From: Bryobacterales bacterium
GTDB lineage: Bacteria; Acidobacteriota; Terriglobia; Bryobacterales; UBA6623
Length of the DNA stretch: 64,000 bases
Direction: 5' to 3'
NCBI GenBank assembly: GCA_022823865.1
Contig: JAJEHF010000207.1
Coordinates: forward strand, 39,735-103,734
A program made the position numbers and the translations under genes. Positions 46,228 to 54,425 of the stretch are shown in pieces. Under the pieces are notes generated by a model that was not told the origin of the DNA, did no database searches, and worked only from the letters and a program-made list of their open reading frames with translations. The first letter of the stretch is position 1, and each line of letters starts with the position of its first letter.

Positions 46228-47487
46228 TCAGCCCAGCAGCTGCTCGTACACCGCCAGGGTTTGTCCCGCCATGCGCTCTGCCGTGCCGTGGGCGTGCAGC
46301 TTGTCGCGGCCCATATGCCCGAGCTGGCTCGCGGCCGCGGCGTCCGTCATCAGTGTCTCCAGCTTGGCGGCCAGATCCTCGCTGTCATCCGGCGCGCAGG
46401 ACAGCCCGCCGCCTGTCATGTCGAGCAATTCCGGAAACACGCCGATGCGCGGTTGCACGACGGGAACGCCGGCAGCAAGGGCTTCCAAGACGTAGAGGCC
46501 CTTCGACGCCCGGTAGGTCGTCGGCACGGAAAACGCGTCCAGGCCCTCTAGGAACGCGATCTTCTGGTCGCGCTCCAAGTACCCGAGGTCGTCGAAGCCG
46601 TACCGCCCGCGCAGCTCATCGATGTAGGCTTGCTTGGACCCGGCTCGCCAGCCCGCTACGCGTAGCTCGATCGTCCGTTCGGGATGCCGCTTGCGCACGA
46701 GGTCGACGGCGCGGGCCAGCACGCCCAGCCCCTTCTCTTCGGAAATACGGGCGAGGAAGCCGACGACGAAGCGATTTTCCCCGCGGACTCGCGCCCGGCG
46801 GAACCCGTCCGTCGAGATGCCCGGCAGGATGGTCTCGAACTGCTCGGCTGCCACGCCCAGAGCGGCGCGCATGGCTTCGATCTGGTCGCGGCAGGGCGCG
46901 ATCCAGCTGTCCACCTGGGCCGCGTGTTCGCGCAGCAGGTCGTAGCATTCACTCCGGCTCGGCTCCGGCAGGCCGGCTAGGAAGTCGGCCTCTCCTTGCA
47001 GGGAGCAAACGACGGGCACGCCCAGATGGCGCTTGATCGGAGCCACCACCGAGGCCAGCATGGAGTTGGTCAGGTGGACGACGTCGGGCCGCAAGTCCCG
47101 CAGCACGCCGAGAAGCTTGCGGATCTCCCGCCGGTACGGCCCTTGATCGCCAAGAAACGTGTCCCGCGTCATTTCTCCCAGCTGTGCGGGATTCGTCTCC
47201 ATGGCGAAACCCGACGCCCACCGCAGCAGGCGGGGGTGGTCGAGGAGAGGGTCTAGAAGGCCGATCGAGCGGGCCAGCTTCAGCTTGCTCTGCAGGTAGA
47301 GGTTGACCCCGCTCAACACCACGCGGGGCTCGCTGACATCCTCTTCGTCGGTCAGCAATGGCGTGTAGGCTGGCAACAGCACGACATCGTGGCCAACCTT
47401 CTGCAGGGCCGCGGCGAGAGCGTTGTCCCGCAAGCAGTTGCCGCAGATCGTGCCGGCCGCGCCGGCTGTGATGTAAGTGATCCTCAC
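46228..47487 (-). CDS. glycosyltransferase family 4 protein
   Basis: A 419-residue GT-B retaining glycosyltransferase. N-terminal acceptor domain: MRITYITAGAAGTICGNCLRDNALAAALQKVGHDVVLLPAY. C-terminal nucleotide-sugar domain: FVVGFLARISEEKGLGVLARAVDLV and the GT4 EX7E-type element SKGLYVLEALAAGVPVVQPRIGVFPELL. It transfers a sugar from an activated donor, perhaps for lipopolysaccharide or exopolysaccharide; donor and acceptor are unknown. It converges with the HAD gene. Confidence 0.92.
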   Translation of the reverse strand: MRITYITAGAAGTICGNCLRDNALAAALQKVGHDVVLLPAYTPLLTDEEDVSEPRVVLSGVNLYLQSKLKLARSIGLLDPLLDHPRLLRWASGFAMETNPAQLGEMTRDTFLGDQGPYRREIRKLLGVLRDLRPDVVHLTNSMLASVVAPIKRHLGVPVVCSLQGEADFLAGLPEPSRSECYDLLREHAAQVDSWIAPCRDQIEAMRAALGVAAEQFETILPGISTDGFRRARVRGENRFVVGFLARISEEKGLGVLARAVDLVRKRHPERTIELRVAGWRAGSKQAYIDELRGRYGFDDLGYLERDQKIAFLEGLDAFSVPTTYRASKGLYVLEALAAGVPVVQPRIGVFPELLDMTGGGLSCAPDDSEDLAAKLETLMTDAAAASQLGHMGRDKLHAHGTAERMAGQTLAVYEQLLG

Positions 47488-47612
47488 GGCAATCAGCGCC
47501 CGGCAGCCCAGACGCCGGACCCGACCGGCGCTTGCAGTCCAGTCTAGCCCGCTTGGCTCGCAAGGCTCCTTCCGGCCTCAGCCGGGCCGGTTGCGCGCCG
47601 GCGCGGCGCGCC

Positions 47613-49145
47613 TTATGCCTGGCGCGGCTCCGACGAGCGGAAGAACTTGGCCAGCGTGCTCTCTGACGGCGGGGCCGTCGCCAGCGAGACTCCCACCAAC
47701 GCAAGTGTCGAGGCCGCCACCATCGGCACAACCGGCAGCATGCCCATGAAGAGGTACCCGGGGTTGCTGCCGTAGCCGCCGGCGTGGAAGAACGCCCAGC
47801 CGACGGCGACTGTCGCGAGCACCGCCGCTATCGCTCCGGCGGCTGTGGCCCGCCGCCAGTAGATCGCGGCCAGCGCCACCGGGAACAGTGCCGAGTAGCC
47901 GCTGAAGCACCAGACGCCGAGCGTGAAGACGCTGCGTGGCTCGGCCAGCGAGCACAAGTACGCTGCCGCGGCGATGCCGATCACGACCAATCGGCCCAGC
48001 CGGACCTTGGCGCGGTCGTCGAGGCGTCCCTTGCCGAGCAGGTCGACCGCGATATCGTTCGTGACCATCGAGCCGATCGCAAGGAACTGCGAGTCGAGCG
48101 AGGACATGACGGCCGCCAGGATGCCCGCTCCGAGCAGGCCGCCCAGCACCGGGGTGGTGAGAGCGCCCACCATGGTGCCCAGCTCGCTGTTGACGGGCGA
48201 GCCCGGAGCGATGACCGAGCTGCCGTCGGGTAGCACCGCCGCCGTGGCCCAGACGCCGATCAGGACGCACGGCAGCCAGACCAGCATCGTGCAGACAGGG
48301 TGCAGCACCAGCAGGGGCTTGAACGACTTGGCCGACTTGGCTGTCAGCCAGTGCTGGTAGACGTGGGGGAACATCCCGATCGACAGCGGGATGAAGCAGT
48401 AGCTGAAGAAGTGCAGCTGTCCGAAGCTGTCTGTCCGGGTGAGCTTTTCGGGATGGACTGCCAGCACTGCCTCGGTCGCAGCCGCGACCCCGCCCAGCTT
48501 GGGCGCGATCACAACGAAGGTCGCGATCCCGGTCACGATGAACACGCCCGCTTGGAGCGCGTTGGCCCAAGCGGCCCCGCGCAGCCCTCCGACGAATACG
48601 TACAGCAGCACCACGCCCGCGATCCCCAACCCGGTCAGCCAGGGCGGCACGGCCCCCCCGGTGGATGCGAACAGCTGCGGAAATGCGCCCGGCGTGAGCG
48701 CTTGCACCAGGCTTCCGGCGCCGAGCAGTCCGATCAGCACGTACGGGATGACCAAGCCGACCAAGACAGGGAACAGCAGCAGCCCGAGCGCGCGGCTCTC
48801 GAACCTGTCGCGGAAGAACTGGATCTGGGTGATATAGCCGTGGCGGGCGCCGAAGGACCACAGCCGCAGGCCCGCGAAGTAGAACACGGCCGTATGGACG
48901 ATGCCGGACGAAGACGCCATCAGCCCGTACACCCCGATGCCGCTGCGGTAGGCCTCGCCGGTGCTGCCCACGAGCGAGAAGGCCGTCATGGCCGTGCCGA
49001 ACACGGAGAGCAGCAGCAGGGTCGGGCCGATGGTGCGGCTTGCGAGAAAGAAGTCCTGGGCCGTTCCCCGGAACGAGCGGTTGCTCAGAAAGCCGAGGCC
49101 GATCAGGACGCAGAGATAGGCGCAGATAATGCCGAATTGCGTCAC
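47613..49145 (-). CDS. sodium:solute symporter (SSS family)
   Basis: A 510-residue symporter with about 13 membrane helices. The family opening is GIICAYLCVLIGLGFLSNRSFRGTAQDFFLASRTIGPTLLLLSVFGTAMTAFSLVGSTGEAYRSGIGVYG. The start is GTG 49145, overlapping the stop of the preceding DUF3311 gene (GTGA), so the two are translationally coupled, as is usual for DUF3311-SSS pairs. Probable substrate class is organic acids or small solutes, but nothing specific can be read. Confidence 0.93.
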   Translation of the reverse strand: MTQFGIICAYLCVLIGLGFLSNRSFRGTAQDFFLASRTIGPTLLLLSVFGTAMTAFSLVGSTGEAYRSGIGVYGLMASSSGIVHTAVFYFAGLRLWSFGARHGYITQIQFFRDRFESRALGLLLFPVLVGLVIPYVLIGLLGAGSLVQALTPGAFPQLFASTGGAVPPWLTGLGIAGVVLLYVFVGGLRGAAWANALQAGVFIVTGIATFVVIAPKLGGVAAATEAVLAVHPEKLTRTDSFGQLHFFSYCFIPLSIGMFPHVYQHWLTAKSAKSFKPLLVLHPVCTMLVWLPCVLIGVWATAAVLPDGSSVIAPGSPVNSELGTMVGALTTPVLGGLLGAGILAAVMSSLDSQFLAIGSMVTNDIAVDLLGKGRLDDRAKVRLGRLVVIGIAAAAYLCSLAEPRSVFTLGVWCFSGYSALFPVALAAIYWRRATAAGAIAAVLATVAVGWAFFHAGGYGSNPGYLFMGMLPVVPMVAASTLALVGVSLATAPPSESTLAKFFRSSEPRQA

Positions 49146-49378
49146 TGCGCCCGTTCCCCGGTCCCCTGTCGAGAATCCCCGGCCTCATCCAGCCATGCGG
49201 GCCAGGCGTGGCGCACGATCAACAGCCACACTCCGGCAGTGGCTACCGAGTACGCCGCGTGATAGGCCAGACCGGACGGCAGGAACCCGAAAACCAGCCT
49301 CGCGTCGTCCCACAGCCAGAAATCTTGGTGCAAGGCTGCGAAGACGACGATCGCGAACAGGGCAAGGATGCGTTGCAT
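49142..49378 (-). CDS. DUF3311-type small membrane protein
   Basis: A 78-residue protein with two hydrophobic segments: MQRILALFAIVVFAALHQDFWLWDDARLVFGFLPSGLAYHAAYSVATAGVWLLIVRHAWP. The HxDxWxW and FGFLPxGLxYHAxYS pattern is that of DUF3311 proteins, which occur directly before SSS symporter genes and probably act as accessory subunits. ATG 49378 places the first helix at the N-terminus. Its TGA overlaps the GTG of the symporter. Confidence 0.85.
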   Translation of the reverse strand: MQRILALFAIVVFAALHQDFWLWDDARLVFGFLPSGLAYHAAYSVATAGVWLLIVRHAWPAWLDEAGDSRQGTGERAQ

Positions 49379-49421
49379 CGGGCGCTTCAATGGAAGGGCG
49401 GACCTGTCGGCAGTCTCGCGG

Positions 49422-50852
49422 CTATGCCATCGCCTTTTGGACGAGCCTGCCGTGAACATCGGTCAAGCGGAAATTGCGCCCTTGGTACTTGAACGTAAGC
49501 TTCTCGTGGTCGATCCCTAGCAGGTGCAGGACGGTCGCGTGGAGGTCATGCACATGCACGGGATCCTCGGTAATGTTGTAGCTGAAGTCGTCGGTTTCGC
49601 CAATCACTCCCGGTCGAATGCCCGCCCCGGCGAGCCAGACGGTAAAGCAGCGCGGGTGGTGGTCGCGCCCGTAGTTGTCGGAGGTGAGCTTGCCTTGGCT
49701 ATACACCGTGCGGCCGAATTCGCCGCCCCAGACGACCAGCGTGTCCTTGAGCAAGCCGCGCCGGTCTAGGTCCTTGACCAGCGCCGCCGAGGCTTGGTCG
49801 GTGTCCTTGCACTGCTTTCGGATCTGCTCTGGCAGGTCGGTGTGCTGGTCCCAGCCGCGGTGGAACAGCTGCACGTAGCGCACGTCTCGCTCCAACAGCC
49901 GGCGTGCCAGCAGGCAGTTCGCCGCATAGGTGCCGGGCGTGCGCGAATCGGGACCATAGAGTTCGAAGGTGGATTCGGGCTCGGACGAGATATCGGTCAG
50001 CTCCGGCACCGATGCTTGCATGCGAAACGCCATCTCGTACTGCGAGATGCGCGTGAGTATCTCGGGATCGCCGAAGTCCTCGTACTTGATCTGGTTGAGC
50101 CGGCCCAGATCGTCCAAGAAGCGCCGCCGGCCGTCGCGGTCAATGCCCTCCGGATCGGACAGGTAGAGCACGGGATCGCTGTTCGAGCGGAACTTGACAC
50201 CTTGGTAGCGGGTCGGCAGGAAGCCGCTCCCCCAGAGCCGGTCGTAGAGCGGCTGCCCGTTGCGGCCCGAGCCTGACGAGACCATCACGACGAAGCCGGG
50301 AAGGTCGCGGTTCGCGCTGCCGAGTCCGTAAGAGATCCACGCGCCGATGGAGGGCCGGCCGGCCAGTTGCGCTCCGGTCTGGAAGAACGTGACGGCCGGA
50401 TCGTGGTTGATCGCCTCCGTGTGCATGGACTTGACAATGCACAGGCGGTCGGCGATCTCGGCCGTGTGGGGCACCAGCTCGCTCATCCACGCGCCGGTTT
50501 GCCCGCGCTGGCGGAACTCGAAGATCGAGGGCGCGATCGGAAACGTCGACTGCGTGGCGGTCATGGCGGTCAGGCGCTGCCCCTGGCGCACCGATGAGGG
50601 CAGGTCCTGGCCGCTGAGCGCTTCGAGTCCCGGCTTGTAGTCGAACATGTCCAGCTGCGACGGCGCGCCGGACTGGAACAGGTAGACCACCCTCTTGGCC
50701 TTGGGCGCGAAGTGCGGCAGGCCGGGCAGTCCGGAGTCCGGCAGCTCGTCTCCCAGCAGGCTGCCGAGGGCGGCGATGCCCAAACCGTACGCGCTCTTGC
50801 CGAAGAAGTGGCGTCGCGTGCTCAGGGCGGATGCCGCAAAGGGTTGTGGCAT
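49422..50852 (-). CDS. DUF1501 family protein, Tat-exported
   Basis: A 476-residue DUF1501 (sulfatase-fold-related) protein. The N-terminus [23 protein letters not shown] is a twin-arginine signal. Family motifs: [60 protein letters not shown] and [18 protein letters not shown]. Genes of this family usually follow a DUF1549/DUF1553 gene; here that partner is about 4.2 kb upstream (55047-58127), beyond a cupin gene, a small cassette and an insertion sequence. Function is unestablished. ATG 50852 is chosen because it gives the standard Tat-led N-terminus. Confidence 0.92.
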   Translation of the reverse strand: MPQPFAASALSTRRHFFGKSAYGLGIAALGSLLGDELPDSGLPGLPHFAPKAKRVVYLFQSGAPSQLDMFDYKPGLEALSGQDLPSSVRQGQRLTAMTATQSTFPIAPSIFEFRQRGQTGAWMSELVPHTAEIADRLCIVKSMHTEAINHDPAVTFFQTGAQLAGRPSIGAWISYGLGSANRDLPGFVVMVSSGSGRNGQPLYDRLWGSGFLPTRYQGVKFRSNSDPVLYLSDPEGIDRDGRRRFLDDLGRLNQIKYEDFGDPEILTRISQYEMAFRMQASVPELTDISSEPESTFELYGPDSRTPGTYAANCLLARRLLERDVRYVQLFHRGWDQHTDLPEQIRKQCKDTDQASAALVKDLDRRGLLKDTLVVWGGEFGRTVYSQGKLTSDNYGRDHHPRCFTVWLAGAGIRPGVIGETDDFSYNITEDPVHVHDLHATVLHLLGIDHEKLTFKYQGRNFRLTDVHGRLVQKAMA

Positions 50853-51220
50853 GGTCTCGAATCCGCGTCCATTATACGCTTGACACTGGCGGCTGGCATA
50901 AGGAGTTCGGCCGTGGCGGCACATCGGGCTCTGCCCTAGGCGCTGGTTTCCGCCTGCTGCGGACTCGAACCGAGCCAAATCCCGGATGCAATCGACCCGA
51001 TCCTGAATCACGCCAAGAAGCCGTGGTTTCGGTAACCGCGTCAATCAAGGACCGCGATGAGCGTACGGTGGAGGAGCGGGTGGACTTTCTAGGTCTTGCC
51101 CTGACTGAGACGGTCACCGTCCGCTGGTTCGACAAGCCCCGGAGTCGCAGCAAGTCTGGGTGATAGTCGCGTGTACAATCGCTCGCGGTTCCGAGTAGTC
51201 CCTTAGTCAGACAGTAGATT
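50853..51220. other. intergenic region, nothing recognised
   Basis: About 370 bases between the DUF1501 start and the stop of the IS-split gene. By eye its G+C drops towards the right. A GGTTCGAGTCC-like stretch reading leftwards near 50953-50963 was tested as a tRNA T-arm and rejected. No clear promoter for the DUF1501 gene was found. Confidence 0.35.
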
Positions 51221-51502
51221 CTACAAGAGGTTCGGAGTTTCTGGCCTCGGACGTGAGACGTAGCAAACCACTTCGCCATAGTCCCCACCTCCTACATCGT
51301 CCGGTTTGGAATGCGCAATATCTTCGAAATCACCAAGTTTGCTAGTCCATTTACCACACGGTTGCTGACGGGCGGCATGTTTGATCTTCATACGCCCAAG
51401 AAGATCCTCCTTTCCGTACAGGGCTACCTTTTCTAGATGAGGTTCCAGGTCTCCGTTCTGGCACCGCGAATACCCGATTGTGGCGTAGGCCTCTACGAAT
51501 GC

Positions 51503-51511
51503 CTCCGGATC
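51503..51511. repeat. target-site duplication, left copy
   Basis: CTCCGGATC directly before the IS left end, identical to 53347-53355. The preceding C also matches the last base of the element, so the duplication could be counted as ten. Confidence 0.85.
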
Positions 51512-51566
51512 GGGTGCGCGACATTTCCGTGAATCATGCGGGTTTCGCTGAGGCGGCTTTCCTTGT

Positions 51567-51589
51567 CTGAGTGTATTTGATACTCTCAG
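51567..51589. promoter_or_regulatory. imperfect inverted repeat upstream of the transposase
   Basis: Arms CTGAGTGTAT and ATACTCTCAG (nine of ten paired) around TTG, inside the element and just before the AAGGAGG ribosome binding site of the first frame. It may limit read-through expression from outside or act as a transposase-binding or promoter site. Confidence 0.4.
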
Positions 51590-51602
51590 GCAAGGAGGCC
51601 CC

Positions 51603-52040
51603 ATGCCCGACTCCCTGCCTGACCTCGAAGCACGACGCTCGCAAATCCTGCTCGAAATCGCCCAACTCGGCGACTTCCGACGCGGCTCCGTCCATGCGTC
51701 CTTCCGCCGCTGCGGCAAGCCCAACTGCGCCTGCGCCCGCGACGACCACCCCGGCCACGGCCCCCAAGTGCGCCTGTCCTACAAGCAGGCCGGCAAGACC
51801 GTCCAGCAGACCCTCTCCGAGCCCGCCCAGATCCACAAGGCCGAACGCGAGGTGGCCACCTTCCGCCGCTTCCAGCAGCTCAGCTCCGAGCTCGTCCAGA
51901 TCAACGAGCGGATCTGCCAGCTGCGCCCGCCACAGTCCCAAGATCTGGATCCGTCGCCATACGTGCCAAAAAAAAACGCTGCGCGCCATCCAAGACGCCG
52001 TTCAGGCCGAGGTCGGCAGTCTACTGCGAGTGATCGTTAA
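51603..52040 (+). CDS. ISKra4-family transposase, first frame (N-terminal part)
   Basis: A 145-codon frame starting ATG 51603 with a strong AAGGAGG ribosome binding site five bases upstream. It contains a small zinc-binding-like segment RRCGKPNCACARDDHPGHGPQVRLSYKQAGKTVQQTL and a helical tail, matching the short first ORF found in these elements. Near 51968-51976 it crosses a run of nine A. Past that point the frame reads non-homologous sequence (NAARHPRRR), and the transposase proper continues in another frame. It is probably the N-terminal part of a fusion product. Confidence 0.8.
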   Translation: MPDSLPDLEARRSQILLEIAQLGDFRRGSVHASFRRCGKPNCACARDDHPGHGPQVRLSYKQAGKTVQQTLSEPAQIHKAEREVATFRRFQQLSSELVQINERICQLRPPQSQDLDPSPYVPKKNAARHPRRRSGRGRQSTASDR

Positions 52041-53322
52041 CGCCCGCCGCCGACTCGGCGCGTTTGACCTCGAAGCCTTGGAAGAGGCCACGCGCGCGGC
52101 CCTGCAGCGGGCCGGGGCGCGCCTGCTGGAGGAACTGCTGGAAGAAACCGAGGACGACAGCGCCGCGCCGGTGTGCTCCTGCGGTGCAGCAATGCGCTGC
52201 GAGGGCCCGCGCTCCAAGCGCTTGGTCAGCCTGCTGGGCAATGTCAGCCTGCGCCGGCTCTACTATCACTGTCGGCACTGCTGGCGCGGCGCGGTGCCCC
52301 TCGACCACGACCTAGACATCGAGGGCACGCAGTACTCGCCGGGTGTGCGCCGCCTGCTGGCCGTGGTCGGCGGCGAGATGCCTTTCGCGCGCGGGTGTGA
52401 GCTGCTCGCAGAGCTGGCCGGCATTGCGGTCAGTGTCAAGGCCGTCCAACGGCAGGCCCAGGCGATTGGCAGCGACCTGGCGGCGCGCGCCGAGTCAGAC
52501 CGCCGCCAGGCAGCCCTGCGGGGATTCCCGCCCCAGACGGGCGCGCCGATTCCCACGTTCTACATCGAGATGGACGGCACCGGCATCCCGGTCACGGCCA
52601 CAGCCGCGGCCGGGCGAGAGGGCAAGGACGGCGCTGCGGCGCGAACCCGCGAGGTCAAGCTCGGCTGCGTCTTCACACAGACCGAACTGGACGCCGAGGG
52701 CCGGCCGGTCCGCGACGGCAGCTCCACCACGTACACCGGCGCGATCGAGGACGCCGAGGCGTTCGGGCAGCGCATTTACGACGAGGCTTGGCGGCGCGGC
52801 TTGCACCGCGCCGAGCGGGTGGTGGTGCTCGGCGATGGAGCAGCCTGGATTTGGAACCTGAGCCATATCTACTTCCCCAAGGCCATCGAGATTGTCGACA
52901 TCTACCACGCCCGCGAGCACCTCTGGGAATTGGGCCGCCAGCTGTTCCCGCAGGATCGCAAGCAGCGCCGCCGCTGGGTGCGCCGACGCAAGAAGCAACT
53001 CGACGAGGGGCGCATCGAGCACTTGGTGCGCTTCCTGCGCAGTCTCCGGCCCGAAACTCCCGAATTGGTCGAGAAGTTGCGCACCGAGGCAGCCTACTTC
53101 GAGGGCCATGCCGAGCGCATGCGCTATGCCGAGTTCCGTCGTCAGGACCTCTTCATCGGCTCCGGAGTGATTGAGGCTGGTTGCCGGAGTGTGATCGCCG
53201 GTCGCCTAAAGCGCTCAGGTATGTTCTGGACCGTCGACGGTGCCAACTCGATCATCGCCCTCCGCTGCGCACAGATCTCCAATCGCTTTGCAGACTACTG
53301 GGAAGACCGGGCCGCAGCTTAG
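51964..53322 (+). CDS. ISKra4-family transposase, second frame (catalytic part)
   Basis: About 450 codons that read as an ISKra4-type DDE transposase: LLGNVSLRRLYYHCRHCWRGAVPLD (zinc ribbon), FYIEMDGTGIPVTA (first Asp), VVVLGDGAAWIWNLSHIYFPKAIEIVDIYHAREHLWE (second Asp) and LFIGSGVIEAGCRSVIAGRLKRSGMFW (Glu). There is no good start codon near the beginning of the homologous region (KKTLRAIQDAVQAEVGSLL). Loss of one A from the nine-A run would fuse it to the first frame, so it is expressed by slippage/frameshift, or the element carries an inactivating one-base insertion. The left boundary given is the overlap point, not a start codon. Confidence 0.85.
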   Translation, partial: CQKKTLRAIQDAVQAEVGSLLRVIVNARRRLGAFDLEALEEATRAALQRAGARLLEELLEETEDDSAAPVCSCGAAMRCEGPRSKRLVSLLGNVSLRRLYYHCRHCWRGAVPLDHDLDIEGTQYSPGVRRLLAVVGGEMPFARGCELLAELAGIAVSVKAVQRQAQAIGSDLAARAESDRRQAALRGFPPQTGAPIPTFYIEMDGTGIPVTATAAAGREGKDGAAARTREVKLGCVFTQTELDAEGRPVRDGSSTTYTGAIEDAEAFGQRIYDEAWRRGLHRAERVVVLGDGAAWIWNLSHIYFPKAIEIVDIYHAREHLWELGRQLFPQDRKQRRRWVRRRKKQLDEGRIEHLVRFLRSLRPETPELVEKLRTEAAYFEGHAERMRYAEFRRQDLFIGSGVIEAGCRSVIAGRLKRSGMFWTVDGANSIIALRCAQISNRFADYWEDRAAA

Positions 53323-53346
53323 GTTTCACAGAATTGTCGCGCACCC

Positions 53347-53355
53347 CTCCGGATC
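53347..53355. repeat. target-site duplication, right copy
   Basis: CTCCGGATC directly after the IS right end, identical to 51503-51511. Confidence 0.85.
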
Positions 53356-53534
53356 TTCGGAGTACCTGACTCCGTCTGGCCAATAGTGGGACCTCGACCC
53401 ATCTACAGGCCACCATTTACGGGAATCATCTTCGGCGGCCCAAGCGATGCAATTGTAGGCGATGTCCTCCGGACTCGTAACCTCGAAATTGCTTGTTGAG
53501 AGCCTTGGGAATGACTCTCTGAATCCCGGGATGC

Positions 53535-54032
53535 CTAAGAGCGCATTTTCCACCAATCGAGCCAAGCCCTTCTCATTTCTGCATAGTTCCCGCGGTCCTC
53601 GTATCGGACGGGCTGCTCCGAGGACACCATTTCCAAGATTCGGAACCAGTGGTCCTTGGCTCCCTCTGCAAGTTCTTCCATTATCAATGGAATCACGGAC
53701 TCTCCCATCGCTAGAAGGGCGTGGTACGCAGGGCACGCCTCGATTTCGCTCTGGGAAGAACTGAATCCGCGCTGTTCCCGCCATCGCTCAGTCAACGTCC
53801 GAAACTTGATGCCGTCTACTTGTTCCTTAGATACGGCCTGCCAGTTAGCAGAATCTCTCGTGGAGACCGGCGAGTCGTTGGAACGTCCGATAACAGAGTT
53901 CGGCGACTCTGAAAAGATCGGCTCGGACTCCGTTTCGGAATCCGGCCAAGAAACCAGCGTGGTAAGGGCGCTTGCCGGCATGTACCCCTGTCCTTGCACG
54001 AGATTGATCGTGGAAGATTGCAATGTCTCCAT
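53535..54032 (-). CDS. uncharacterised protein, first partner of the DUF7689-like gene
   Basis: A 165-residue soluble protein. The C-terminal 90 residues hold a pattern I have seen paired with DUF7689-like genes: RWREQRGFSSSQSEIEACPAYHALLAMGESVIPLIMEELAEGAKDHWFRILEMVSSEQPVRYEDRGNYAEMRRAWLDWWKMRS (PAYxxLLxMGExxIPLIMEEL, DHWFxxL, AWLxWW). The N-terminal 75 residues are polar and Ser-rich. ATG 54032 has GAGG seven bases upstream. Its end overlaps the GTG start of the DUF7689-like gene by about 19 bases, so the two are coupled. No function is assigned. G+C is lower than in neighbours, which suggests transfer. Confidence 0.7.
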   Translation of the reverse strand: METLQSSTINLVQGQGYMPASALTTLVSWPDSETESEPIFSESPNSVIGRSNDSPVSTRDSANWQAVSKEQVDGIKFRTLTERWREQRGFSSSQSEIEACPAYHALLAMGESVIPLIMEELAEGAKDHWFRILEMVSSEQPVRYEDRGNYAEMRRAWLDWWKMRS

Positions 54033-54040
54033 CTCAAGCC

Positions 54041-54295
54041 TCAGTGGACCTGCTGCCGCAGCTTCTCGCTTGCCTCAACAGTCACGACGTTCGACGACTT
54101 GACGACGTAAACGGGGTCTCCATTATTGTCGTACGCATCTTCAATCCGAGCGACATCGGTGATGATGGCTTTTAGTTTGACCGTTGAACCGTCGCTTAGT
54201 TTGGCGCTGCACCATCTTTCCGTGGTCTCCTCGACCTCTACGTGGACGGCGTTATGCAGAATCCCTTGAAATTCGACCTGTCGATTCCGAGGCAT
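54041..54295 (-). CDS. small uncharacterised protein, cassette first gene
   Basis: An 84-residue protein: MPRNRQVEFQGILHNAVHVEVEETTERWCSAKLSDGSTVKLKAIITDVARIEDAYDNNGDPVYVVKSSNVVTVEASEKLRQQV. The strand-rich pattern (VKLKAIITDVARI ... YVVKSSNVVTVEA) suggests a small beta-barrel. It ends eight bases before the next gene's ATG and lies in the same lower-G+C stretch, so the three genes look like one unit. A TAGAAT hexamer at 54301-54306 (reading leftwards) lies five bases before the ATG, hinting at a leaderless message. I do not recognise the family. Confidence 0.65.
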   Translation of the reverse strand: MPRNRQVEFQGILHNAVHVEVEETTERWCSAKLSDGSTVKLKAIITDVARIEDAYDNNGDPVYVVKSSNVVTVEASEKLRQQVH

Positions 54296-54425
54296 GCTTT
54301 ATTCTAGCCGCGCTTGGGAGCGTCTCGCGAGTGGGCGGAACCCGACTGCGCGGACGCTACGGCGATTAAGGCCAGAAGGAGTGACAAGGTGCCGGAGCGC
54401 CTGGCCAACGGGTTGGCCAGGGGAA

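Larger units (their letters stand above)
51512..53346 (+). mobile_element. ISKra4-family insertion sequence
   Basis: A 1,835-base element with 24-base imperfect terminal inverted repeats (21 of 24 identical, beginning GGGTGCGCGACA) at 51512-51535 and 53323-53346, flanked by 9-base direct repeats. It carries two overlapping transposase frames. The ends starting GGG, the 9-base duplication, the DDE-type transposase and the small first ORF with a CxKxxCxC motif agree with the ISKra4 family. It has inserted, in opposite orientation, into the DUF7689-like gene. Its G+C is higher than that of the interrupted cassette. Confidence 0.92.
51221..53553 (-). pseudogene. DUF7689-like protein gene split by an ISKra4-family insertion
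   Basis: The N-terminal half (MENALLGIPGFRESFPRLSTSNFEVTSPEDIAYNCIAWAAEDDSRKWWP ... WPDGVRYSEDPE) reads leftwards from GTG 53553 to the insertion. The C-terminal half (PEAFVEAYATIGYSRCQNGDLEPHLEKVALYG ... KHAARQQPCGKWTSKLGDFEDIAHSKP ... YGEVVCYVSRPR) resumes beyond it and stops at 51221. Removing the element and one 9-bp duplication joins the halves in frame, giving 162 residues. I recognise the YNCIAWAA, HAARQ and GKWTSKLGDFEDI pattern as a recurrent small-protein family (DUF7689-like); its function is unknown to me. Without excision the N-terminal piece would gain a short IS-encoded tail and stop at 53326. Confidence 0.82.

Noticed and set aside
50930..51010. tRNA-like T-arm GGTTCGAGTCC on the minus strand
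   Set aside because: The flanking bases do not form a five-pair T-stem, and no acceptor or anticodon arm could be built around it.
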